A stretch of DNA of 64,000 bases from Spongisporangium articulatum. GTDB lineage: Bacteria > Actinomycetota > Actinomycetes > Actinomycetales > Kineosporiaceae. Position 1 is the stretch's first letter; every line of letters starts with the position of its first letter. Below, one piece after another: positions 34,035 to 41,027 of the stretch. The position numbers and the translations under genes were made by a program. Below the pieces are notes generated by a model. The model worked only from the letters and a program-made list of their open reading frames with translations. It was not told the DNA's origin and made no database searches. Location of the stretch: NCBI RefSeq assembly GCF_044465595.1, contig NZ_JBITLV010000005.1, forward strand, positions 248,001 to 312,000. The letters run 5' to 3'.

Positions 34035-34056
34035 ACCGTCCGGCGGGACGGTTCAG
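34031..34056. terminator. Hairpin between convergent genes
   Basis: Perfect 11-base arms ctgaaccgtcc and ggacggttcag enclose a 4-base loop (ggcg). It begins over the stop codon of the 120-aa gene and lies 10 bases from the stop of the metalloprotease gene, so it serves both. Confidence 0.85.
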
Positions 34057-34065
34057 CCGGACGGG

Positions 34066-34824
34066 TCAGTTGAGATCCTTGACCGCCAGGTTGCCCGGGA
34101 CGTCGATGCAGCCGTCGGCGAGCGCGACCAGACCGGCCTTGTCACCGGGGCCGTAGGCGTTCGGCGCGTACTTCGTGAGCTCGGGGTCCATCAGGTTCTT
34201 CGTGGTCTGGACGTGCTCCAGCCCCATGACGTGGCCCAGTTCGTGCAGCAGCAGGTTGCCCTGGGTGGTTCCCTCGCCGAAGCCCTTCTTCAGGCCGGGC
34301 AGGGAACTGGCGTTCAGGATCGCGTACCCGCGCACGGCGGCCACCCCGGTGCCGCCGCTCGACGTGGTCCAGCTGTTCCAGAGCACGCCGCCGACGCCCA
34401 GGGTGTCCTTGGCGAAGGAGAAGTCGGTCCGGCCCTTGTTCACCACGGCGACGACGATCTCGGCCGGCGAGGCGGCCAGGTTCTCCTTGGTCGGGACGAA
34501 CGAGGTGGTGCCCTTGTAGGTGTACGAGATGCCGTTGATCGCCGCCAGTTTGGCGAAGCCCTTGCGCACCATCCGCAGCGTGTCGGCCTTGGCGCCGGAC
34601 TTCACACCGGCCAGGTTCACCGCGTAGGTGATGGTCTTCTGGCAGGCGTTCCAGCGCACCTGGGAGGTGCTGCCGTCCTTGAGCGTGACGCTCATCGTCC
34701 GGTACGACGTGGCGGCGACCTGTTGAGAGCCGCCGAGGAACGGCAGTTGCCCACTGCTGATGCTCAGGCCACCGACGGCCAACAGGCCGGCCAGCGGCAC
34801 GAGCTTGAAGAAATGGCGACGCAT
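34066..34824 (-). CDS. Secreted matrixin-type zinc metalloprotease
   Basis: A signal peptide or anchor is present at residues 1-24 (RRHFFKLVPLAGLLAVGGLS). The mature domain has the metzincin zinc signature HELGHVMGLEH (194-204) followed by the Met-turn in NLMDPELTKY, giving three His ligands and the catalytic Glu. Substrate-side strands (AEIVVAVVNKGRTDF, GYAILNAS) match the M10-like fold. Overall length (252 aa) fits a single-domain matrixin without a long propeptide. GGAGG lies 9 bases before the ATG at 34824. It probably degrades extracellular proteins or processes the cell surface. Confidence 0.9.
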   Translation of the reverse strand: MRRHFFKLVPLAGLLAVGGLSISSGQLPFLGGSQQVAATSYRTMSVTLKDGSTSQVRWNACQKTITYAVNLAGVKSGAKADTLRMVRKGFAKLAAINGISYTYKGTTSFVPTKENLAASPAEIVVAVVNKGRTDFSFAKDTLGVGGVLWNSWTTSSGGTGVAAVRGYAILNASSLPGLKKGFGEGTTQGNLLLHELGHVMGLEHVQTTKNLMDPELTKYAPNAYGPGDKAGLVALADGCIDVPGNLAVKDLN

Positions 34825-35135
34825 CTGTTTAGCCTCCGTGGCGTTTTGCACCCGCAGACCGCTCCGTGTCCACGTTCACCTTCCGTAGAAGACTGACGGC
34901 AGGCAGTAGCGAAAGCGAATGCTCCGCGCGGGGGACCCCGGCCGGCGCCCCACTCCGGAACGCTGACCCTGAGCGACCGGAAAGCCCGACACATCGGCGC
35001 TTTTCCGCACGAGGGCGACCATGCCGAACTACCCCGAACGGGACACACAGCAAGCGAGTGAGGGCATCCGCCACGCGCGTAGGTTGTGAACGCGGGGCGC
35101 CGACACCACCCGGCCGGCTCAGCCTTCCAAGCCCT
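34825..35135. other. 311-base intergenic region upstream of the metalloprotease
   Basis: It lies between the leftward metalloprotease start and the end of the leftward 118-aa gene. It has lower GC patches (tagaagactgacggcaggca, tctataacaa) consistent with a promoter. I looked for a ydaO-type or other riboswitch and saw none. Frames crossing it have poor coding character. Confidence 0.5.
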
Positions 35136-35492
35136 CTATAACAACGCGTACACGCGATCGAGGGCCTCGACGGCGCGCGAACGGAACAGATCGCCCCGGT
35201 CCCGGGCCGCCGTCAACAGATCGTGACCGAGGACGAGGGCCTGGTCGGCCAGGGCGTGCGGGGCCAGCTCCGGCACCGGGCGGTGCGGCTGCCCCTCCCC
35301 GTCGGCGGCCAGGTCGGCGACCGCCTGCAGCGCCGCGCGCACCGCGGCCAGGTGCTCGGCGGCCTCGGGGCCGGAGCGCCCGGCCAGGCGCGGGCCCATC
35401 ACCCGCAGCCGACCGGCGAGCCGGTCGAGGTGGCGCTGCGCGTCGTCCGGCGTGGGGCTCAGCCGCTCGGCTCGCTCGGGTTGCTCGGTCAC
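35136..35492 (-). CDS. Hypothetical helical protein (118 aa), last gene of the gamma-glutamylation operon
   Basis: This all-alpha, Ala/Leu/Arg-rich protein contains AQRHLDRLAGRLRVMGPRLA and DQALVLGHDLLTAARDRGDL. It has no signal peptide or catalytic motif. It starts at a GTG 11 bases after the gamma-Glu hydrolase stop, so it is probably translated from the same mRNA. I do not recognise the family; a small regulatory or structural partner is conceivable but unsupported. Confidence 0.55.
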   Translation of the reverse strand: MTEQPERAERLSPTPDDAQRHLDRLAGRLRVMGPRLAGRSGPEAAEHLAAVRAALQAVADLAADGEGQPHRPVPELAPHALADQALVLGHDLLTAARDRGDLFRSRAVEALDRVYALL

Positions 35493-35503
35493 GTCGGTGC
35501 CGC

Positions 35504-36220
35504 TCAGACCGGACGCCGGGACGCCGCCTCGACCAGGCCGGCGAAGATCCCGCCGTCCTCACCCTCCTCCGGGTGCCACTGCACGCCCAGCAGGAAGTCC
35601 CGGCCCGGGTCCTCGACGGCCTCCACCACGCCGTCCGAGCTGCGGGCCACGACCACGAGTCCGCGGCCCAGCCGTTCCACCGCCTGGTGGTGGTGGCAGG
35701 CGACCTTCAGCCCACCGGCGGCCGAGGCCCCGAGCAGCGCCTCGAGCCGGGTGCCGGAGTGCACGTGCACCTCGGGGTGCCCGTACACGCCGGGCGCCGG
35801 GTTGTGGTCCTCGTGCCCGACGAGTTCCGGCACGTGCTGGGTCAGGGTCCCGCCGCGGGCGACGTTGAGCACCTGGACGCCGCGGCACACCGCGAGCACC
35901 GGGACGTCGGCCGCCTCGGCGGCCGCCAGCAGGGCCAGCTCGGCGTCGTCCCGCTGCGCCCGGGGCGCCCCCGTGCGCTCGTGGGCGTCCGCGCCGTACC
36001 GGGCCGGGTCGACATCCGCCCCGCCGGCGAGCACGAGCCCGTCGAGCCGCGCGAGCGCGGCCTCCACCCCCGGGACCGACGGCAGCAGCACCGGCAGCCC
36101 GCCCGCCGCCCGCACGGAGTCGGCGTAGGCGGCGGGTAGCAGGTCGGTCGTGACCCCGTGCCAGACACCCCAGTGCGCGGGCTCACGGTAGGTGGTGATG
36201 CCGATCAGCGGTGCGGCCAT
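35504..36220 (-). CDS. puuD: Class I glutamine amidotransferase-like gamma-glutamyl hydrolase (PuuD type)
   Basis: This 238-aa enzyme has the catalytic nucleophile C112 in LAVCRGVQVLNVARGG, with LVLAGGADVDPARYG as the oxyanion and substrate loop and LGVQWHPEEGED supplying His and Glu. This matches PuuD, which releases glutamate from gamma-glutamyl-GABA and related gamma-glutamylated acids. The genes upstream encode a glutamine-synthetase-like ligase and an aldehyde dehydrogenase, the expected partners. The gene follows the SDR by 14 bases. The exact acyl acceptor is open, so the symbol denotes type rather than proven substrate. Confidence 0.88.
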   Translation of the reverse strand: MAAPLIGITTYREPAHWGVWHGVTTDLLPAAYADSVRAAGGLPVLLPSVPGVEAALARLDGLVLAGGADVDPARYGADAHERTGAPRAQRDDAELALLAAAEAADVPVLAVCRGVQVLNVARGGTLTQHVPELVGHEDHNPAPGVYGHPEVHVHSGTRLEALLGASAAGGLKVACHHHQAVERLGRGLVVVARSSDGVVEAVEDPGRDFLLGVQWHPEEGEDGGIFAGLVEAASRRPV

Positions 36221-36234
36221 GGCGGTGGTCCGTC

Positions 36235-36999
36235 CTACAGCGGGGTGACGTAGGCGCCGGTGATGCCGCCGTCCACCAGGAAGTTGCTGGCCGTGATGAA
36301 CGAGGCGTCGTCGCTGGCCAGGAAGGCCACCGCCCCGGCGATCTCCTCCGGCTCGGCGAACCGGCCCAGCGGCACGTGCACGAGACGGCGGGCGGCCCGC
36401 TCCGGGTCCTTGGCGAACAGCTCGATCAGCAGCGGCGTGGCCACCGGTCCCGGTGACAGCGCGTTGACCCGGATGCCCTCCCGGGCGAACTGGACCCCCA
36501 GCTCGCGGGTCATGGCCAGCACGCCGCCCTTGCTCGCCGTGTAGGAGATCTGGGAGGTGGCCGCGCCGAGCGTGGCGACGAAGGAGGCCGTGTTGACGAT
36601 CGACCCCTTGCCGGCCCGCTGCATGTACGGCAGCACGGCCTTGCAGCCCAGGAACACCGACTTCAGGTTGACGTCCTGGACCCGCTGCCACGCCTCCAGA
36701 CCGGTGTCCAGGATCGAGTCGTCGTCGGGTGGGGAGATGCCGGCGTTGTGGAAGGCGACGTCGATCCGGCCGTAGGTGTCGAAGGCGGTGGCGTAGATCC
36801 GCTCGTTGTCCTCGGGGCTGGTCACGTCGGCGGCCACGAACAGGCCGTCCAGCTCCTGGGCGGCCGCCTCCCCCGCCTCGGCGTTGGTGTCCACGACGAC
36901 GACCCGGGCCCCCTCCGAGGCGAGCCGGCGGCCGGTGGCCAGGCCGATACCCCCGGCGCCGCCGGTGATCACGGCGACGCGGTCGGTGAAACGCTCCAC
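36235..36999 (-). CDS. Short-chain dehydrogenase/reductase (SDR)
   Basis: This 254-aa classical SDR has the NAD(P)-binding VAVITGGAGGIGLATGRRLA (residues 8-27), the Asp after strand 2 (VVVVDTNAEAG) indicating NAD preference, and NAG in FHNAGISPP. The catalytic Ser lies in SIVNTASFVA and Tyr-Lys in ISYTASKGGVLA. The C-terminal loop (RVNALSPGPVATPLL) is complete. In this operon it takes the position where putrescine pathways have the amine oxidase PuuB, suggesting it oxidises a gamma-glutamylated alcohol. The GTG at 36999 has AAGGAG 6 bases upstream. Confidence 0.9.
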   Translation of the reverse strand: MERFTDRVAVITGGAGGIGLATGRRLASEGARVVVVDTNAEAGEAAAQELDGLFVAADVTSPEDNERIYATAFDTYGRIDVAFHNAGISPPDDDSILDTGLEAWQRVQDVNLKSVFLGCKAVLPYMQRAGKGSIVNTASFVATLGAATSQISYTASKGGVLAMTRELGVQFAREGIRVNALSPGPVATPLLIELFAKDPERAARRLVHVPLGRFAEPEEIAGAVAFLASDDASFITASNFLVDGGITGAYVTPL

Positions 37000-37013
37000 A
37001 GCTTCTCCTTGGT

Positions 37014-37049
37014 GATCATGCACAAACTCGTTGTCGATCATGCACAAAC
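37014..37049. repeat. Tandem 14-base direct repeat gatcatgcacaaac (period 22) upstream of the SDR
   Basis: Two exact copies at 37014-37027 and 37036-37049 lie in the 58-base gap between the aldehyde dehydrogenase stop and the SDR start. The 22-base period is two helical turns, so a protein could bind both on one face. The core also occurs at other intergenic sites in the window. Confidence 0.7.
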
Positions 37050-37057
37050 GCAGGTTC

Positions 37058-38443
37058 TCACTCGTGCGAGATGAAGACGGTCTTCTCCTCCGTGAAGGCG
37101 AGGACGGCGTCCGGGCCCAGCTCGCGGCCGATGCCCGACCGCTTGAACCCCCCGAAGGGGGTGTTGTACCGCACCGAGGAGTGCGAGTTCACGGACAGGT
37201 TCCCCGCGGCCACGCCGCGGGCCACCCGCAGGGCGCGCCCGACGTCCCGGGTCCAGATGGAGCCGGACAACCCGTACTCGGAGTCGTTGGCCATGCTCAG
37301 CGCCTCGGCCTCGTCCTCGAACGGCATCACCGCCACCACGGGCCCGAACACCTCCTCACGCCACACCGGGTCGGCCGCCGAGCGCGGCAGGACGACGGTC
37401 GGCGGGTACCAGAAGCCCTTCCCCTCGGGCGCTTTGCCACGGAAGGCCACGTCGACGGGGGCTGGCGCGTCCTCGACGAAACCGCGCACACGGGCCCGGT
37501 GCTCGGCGCTGATCAACGGGCCCATCTCGGTGCCCTCGTCGCCCGGCGGGCCGACCGCCACGCCGGCCACAGCGGGCTCGAGTAGCTCGAGGAACCGCTC
37601 GTACACGCTGCGCTGCACCAGGATCCGCGACCGGGCGCAGCAGTCCTGACCCGCGTTGTCGAACACGCCGTAGGGCGCGGTGGCGGCGGCCTTCTCCAGG
37701 TCGGCGTCGGCGAACACGATGTTCGCGCTCTTGCCGCCCAGCTCCAGGGTCACCTGCTTCACGTGCGCGGCCGCCCGGGCCATGATCCGGGTGCCGACCG
37801 CGGTCGAGCCGGTGAACACGATCTTGCCGACGTCCGGGTGGTCGACGAGCCGCTCACCGATCAGCCGCCCCGGGCCGGGCAGGACCGTGAAAACGCCCTC
37901 CGGAAGGCCGGCCTCGCGGCCCAGCTCGGCCAGCCGGATCGCCGTCAACGGGGTCAGCTCGGCCGGTTTGAGCAGGACGACGTTGCCCGCGGCGAGCGCG
38001 GGTGCGAACCCCCAGCCGGCGATCGGCATCGGGAAGTTCCACGGCACGATGATGCCGACCACGCCCACCGGTTCGTGGAACGTGACGGCGGTCCCCCCGG
38101 CCACCGGGATCTGCCGCCCCGAGAGCCTTTCCGGCGCCGCCGAGTAGTACTGCAGCACGTCCCGGACGTTTCCGGCCTCCCACCGTGCGTTGCCGACGGT
38201 GTGCCCGGCGCTGCGCACCTCGAGCTGGGCCAGCTCCTCCAGGTGCTCGTCGACCAGCGCGGCGAAACGACGCAGCAGCCCGGCCCGTTCGGCGGGCGTG
38301 ACGGCCGCCCAGGCGGGAGCGGCGGCGACGGCCCGGGCCACCGCCTCGTCGGTCTCCTCGACCCCCAGGGACGGGACGGAGGCGACGACCTCCTCGGTCG
38401 CGGGGTTCAGGACCTCATGCACTGCCGAGTGTTCCGTGCTCAC
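37058..38443 (-). CDS. NAD-dependent aldehyde dehydrogenase
   Basis: This 461-aa enzyme has VVGIIVPWNFPMPIAGWGFA near residue 128, the Rossmann loop FTGSTAVGTRIM, the general base E234 in LELGGKSANIVF, the nucleophile C268 in NAGQDCC, and EEVFGPVVAVMPF in the C-terminal domain. It oxidises an aldehyde to the acid. Placed between the glutamine-synthetase-like ligase (4-base overlap) and the SDR, it most likely acts on a gamma-glutamylated amino aldehyde, as PuuC does. It lacks any signal peptide and should be cytosolic. Confidence 0.93.
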   Translation of the reverse strand: MSTEHSAVHEVLNPATEEVVASVPSLGVEETDEAVARAVAAAPAWAAVTPAERAGLLRRFAALVDEHLEELAQLEVRSAGHTVGNARWEAGNVRDVLQYYSAAPERLSGRQIPVAGGTAVTFHEPVGVVGIIVPWNFPMPIAGWGFAPALAAGNVVLLKPAELTPLTAIRLAELGREAGLPEGVFTVLPGPGRLIGERLVDHPDVGKIVFTGSTAVGTRIMARAAAHVKQVTLELGGKSANIVFADADLEKAAATAPYGVFDNAGQDCCARSRILVQRSVYERFLELLEPAVAGVAVGPPGDEGTEMGPLISAEHRARVRGFVEDAPAPVDVAFRGKAPEGKGFWYPPTVVLPRSAADPVWREEVFGPVVAVMPFEDEAEALSMANDSEYGLSGSIWTRDVGRALRVARGVAAGNLSVNSHSSVRYNTPFGGFKRSGIGRELGPDAVLAFTEEKTVFISHE

Positions 38444-39816
38444 AGACGTTCGAACCCTCTCCGCTTCTCCCAGTCGGTCACGGCCGCGTCGAACGCCTCG
38501 AGTTCGATGGTCGCGGCGTGCACGTAGTGGTCGACCACCTCGTCGCCGAACAGTTCACGGGCCAGGCCCGACCCGGCGAACAGGTCCCGGGCCTCACGCA
38601 ACGTCGTGGGTACCCGCTCGACATCGTCACGCTCGTAGGCGTTCCCGGTCAGCGGTGGCTCCAGCTCGCGCTGCGTCCGGATGCCCCACAGGCCGGCGGC
38701 CAGCATCCCGGCCAGGGCCAGGTACGGGTTCACGTCGGCGCCCGGCACCCGGTTCTCGACCCGTAGACCGGCGCCGTGACCGACCACCCGCAACGCGCAG
38801 GTCCGGTTGTCCTCGCCCCAGGCGATCGCCGTCGGCGCGAACGAACCCGCCTGGAAACGCTTGTACGAGTTGATGTTCGGCGCGTACAGCAGGGTGAACT
38901 CACGCAGCGTGGCCTGCACACCGGCCACGAAGCTCGTGAACACCGAGGACCGGCCGCCCTCGCCGGCGGCGAAGGCCAGCGAACCGTCGAGCCCCCGCAG
39001 GCTCATGTGGATGTGCGACGAGTTGCCCTCGCGCTCGTCGTACTTGGCCATGAAGGTCAGCGACTTCCCGTGCGCCGAGGCGATCTGCTTCGAGGCCGTC
39101 TTGAACACGACATGGTTGTCAGCGGTGACCAGCGCCTGGTCGTACTTGAACGCGATCTCGTGCTGGCCGAGATTGCACTCCCCCTTGGACGACTCGACGG
39201 TCAGCCCGGCGGCGTACATGGCGTTGCGGATGTCCCGGATCACCGGCTCGTCGTCCTCGGTGCCGAGGATCGAGTAGTCGACGTTGTACCGGGTCGACCC
39301 GCGCAGCCCGGCGTACCCCGCGTCGGCGGCCTGCTGGAACGAGTCCCGGAACATGAGGAACTCGAGTTCGGTCCCGGCGAAGCAGCCGAACCCGGCCGCC
39401 TCGGCCGCCGCCAGCTGCCCCCGCAGCACGGCGCGCGGCGAGATGTTCAGCTCCTGCTCGCCGTCGGGGCCGTGCACGAGCAGGTCGCACTGCACCATCG
39501 CCGAGCCCGGCATCCACGGTGTGCGGCGCAACGTGGCCAGGTCGGGGCGGATGAAGAAGTCGCCGTAGCCGGTCTCCCAGGAGGAGTTCCGGTACCCCGC
39601 GACGGTGTTCATCTCGACGTCCACGGCCAGCAGGTAGTTGCAGCCCTCCATGCCGTGGGGCGCCACCTCCTCGAGGAAGAACCGGGCGTGCACGCGCTTG
39701 CCCTGCAACCGGCCCTGCATGTCGGTGAACACCACGACGACCGTGTCGACGTCGCCGGCCTCGACGGCCTGACCGAGCGCGGTCAGGGACAGCGGGGAAC
39801 CCTCTCGAGGTGCCAT
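38440..39816 (-). CDS. Glutamine-synthetase-family gamma-glutamyl-amine ligase (PuuA/GlnA3/GlnA4 type)
   Basis: This 458-aa protein shows the GS beta-grasp N-terminus (VVVVFTDMQGRLQGKRVHAR) and catalytic domain: AGTELEFLMFR, GECNLGQHEIAFKYD, KSLTFMAKYDEREGNSSHIH (ATP/ammonia region), and ALRVVGHGAGLRVENRVPGA (phosphate-binding Arg loop). The residues around the usual adenylylation site of true GlnA are not recognisable. With ALDH, SDR and PuuD-type neighbours it is a catabolic ligase joining glutamate to an amine. Putrescine, longer polyamines and ethanolamine are all candidates; the SDR favours an amino alcohol. Confidence 0.88.
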   Translation of the reverse strand: MAPREGSPLSLTALGQAVEAGDVDTVVVVFTDMQGRLQGKRVHARFFLEEVAPHGMEGCNYLLAVDVEMNTVAGYRNSSWETGYGDFFIRPDLATLRRTPWMPGSAMVQCDLLVHGPDGEQELNISPRAVLRGQLAAAEAAGFGCFAGTELEFLMFRDSFQQAADAGYAGLRGSTRYNVDYSILGTEDDEPVIRDIRNAMYAAGLTVESSKGECNLGQHEIAFKYDQALVTADNHVVFKTASKQIASAHGKSLTFMAKYDEREGNSSHIHMSLRGLDGSLAFAAGEGGRSSVFTSFVAGVQATLREFTLLYAPNINSYKRFQAGSFAPTAIAWGEDNRTCALRVVGHGAGLRVENRVPGADVNPYLALAGMLAAGLWGIRTQRELEPPLTGNAYERDDVERVPTTLREARDLFAGSGLARELFGDEVVDHYVHAATIELEAFDAAVTDWEKRRGFERL

Positions 39817-39850
39817 GCCGAATCCTTTCGACGAACGTCCCCGCAGTGTG

Positions 39851-40996
39851 TCAGCCCAGGTAGCCCCGGTGCAGTAGGAGGTCGTAGACGGCGGCCACGG
39901 CGTCTTCGACGCTCATCCGGGACGTGTCGAGACGCAGGTCGGCGTCGAGGGGCACCTCGTAGGGCGACGAGATTCCGGTGAACTCGGGGATCTCCCCCGC
40001 CCGGGCCTTCGCGTACAGACCCTTGCGGTCGCGGCGCTCGCACTCGGCCAGCGGCGTGGAGACGTGGATGAGTACGAAGTCGCCGTTCTCCTCGACCCAC
40101 TCCCGCACCACGGCCCGGGTCTGCGCGAACGGCGCGATCGGCGCGCACACGGCCAGCCCGCCGTGCCGGGTCACCTCGGCGGCGACGAACCCGATCCGGC
40201 GGATGTTCAGGTCACGGTCGGCCCGGCCGAACCCGAGCCCGGCGGACAGCAGCCGGCGCACCTCGTCGCCGTCCAGCATCGAGACCGTCCGGACCTGCTC
40301 CAACCGCTCGACCAGGCGCTTGGCCACGGTCGACTTGCCGGAGCCGGACAGCCCGGTGAAGAAGACGGTCACCCCGCGCCGGTCCGGCGGCGGCAGGGTG
40401 CGCTCCCGCTCGACGACGAACGCCGGGTGCAGCGGCTCACCCGCCAGCTGGGTGTGGGGGTCGGGGACGACGAGGCGGGCGGCCCCGTAGGCGGCGGCCA
40501 CCCGCTCGAGCAGGCCGCCGTCGTCCGCCAGCACGGGCACGGCCACCGGCACGACGGCACCCGCGCCGGGCAGCTCACGCACCGCCCGCAGCAGCGCGGC
40601 CGCCGGGAGGTCGACGCGGCGCCCGGCGCCGACCAGGGCGAGCCAGAGAACGGGGGTGTCGCCGGCGTCGGCCAGCGCGGCCTCCACCGTGGCGGAGGTC
40701 AGCGACCCCGAGACGGCGACCGCCACGGGCTTCTCCAGGCCGACCTCGGCCGGGGTCCGGCGCTCGGAACGGACCGGCCCGTGGCTGAAGGGCTTTCGCG
40801 CCTCGAGGAGCCCCGTCTCCGGGCGGTAGACCGCGACCGGCGTCCCCTCGGCGTCCTCCAGGACCACCTCGGCCGCGCCCGCGGCCTCGTCGGGAAGCTC
40901 GATCGGCGCGGGCAGCTCCGGCAGGACGCCGGTCAGCACCAGCTCGGCGAGCTCCAGGACGGCGCGGGGCGGGTGCCAGGTGACGGTGTCGGACAC
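39851..40996 (-). CDS. cysC: Adenylylsulfate kinase with a degenerate ATP-sulfurylase-like N-terminal half
   Basis: The C-terminal 175 residues are a complete APS kinase: P-loop FTGLSGSGKSTVAKRL (about 213-228), SMLDGDEVRRLLSAGLGFGR, ICxx-equivalent CAPIAPFAQTRAVVREW, and STPLAECERRDRKGLYAKAR. It phosphorylates adenylylsulfate to PAPS. The N-terminal 200 residues resemble the PUA-like and nucleotidyltransferase parts of ATP sulfurylase (LELAELVLTGVLPEL, DAEGTPVAVYRPETG) but I find no QxRNPxHxxH catalytic motif, so that half is probably inactive. GTG start. It lies 34 bases upstream of the gamma-glutamylation operon, possibly on the same transcript. Confidence 0.88.
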   Translation of the reverse strand: MSDTVTWHPPRAVLELAELVLTGVLPELPAPIELPDEAAGAAEVVLEDAEGTPVAVYRPETGLLEARKPFSHGPVRSERRTPAEVGLEKPVAVAVSGSLTSATVEAALADAGDTPVLWLALVGAGRRVDLPAAALLRAVRELPGAGAVVPVAVPVLADDGGLLERVAAAYGAARLVVPDPHTQLAGEPLHPAFVVERERTLPPPDRRGVTVFFTGLSGSGKSTVAKRLVERLEQVRTVSMLDGDEVRRLLSAGLGFGRADRDLNIRRIGFVAAEVTRHGGLAVCAPIAPFAQTRAVVREWVEENGDFVLIHVSTPLAECERRDRKGLYAKARAGEIPEFTGISSPYEVPLDADLRLDTSRMSVEDAVAAVYDLLLHRGYLG

Positions 40997-41027
40997 CGGA
41001 CGATCCTGGCACACCGCCCCGACGCGG

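Noticed and set aside
34829..35074. Open frame on the minus strand upstream of the metalloprotease
   Set aside because: Arg/Ser/Gly-rich with no fold or binding site, and it runs into the GGAGG and start of the true gene in another frame.
34825..35135. ydaO-type riboswitch upstream of the secreted metalloprotease
   Set aside because: Cyclic-di-AMP riboswitches often precede wall-lytic genes in actinomycetes, but the conserved core blocks are not present in this leader.
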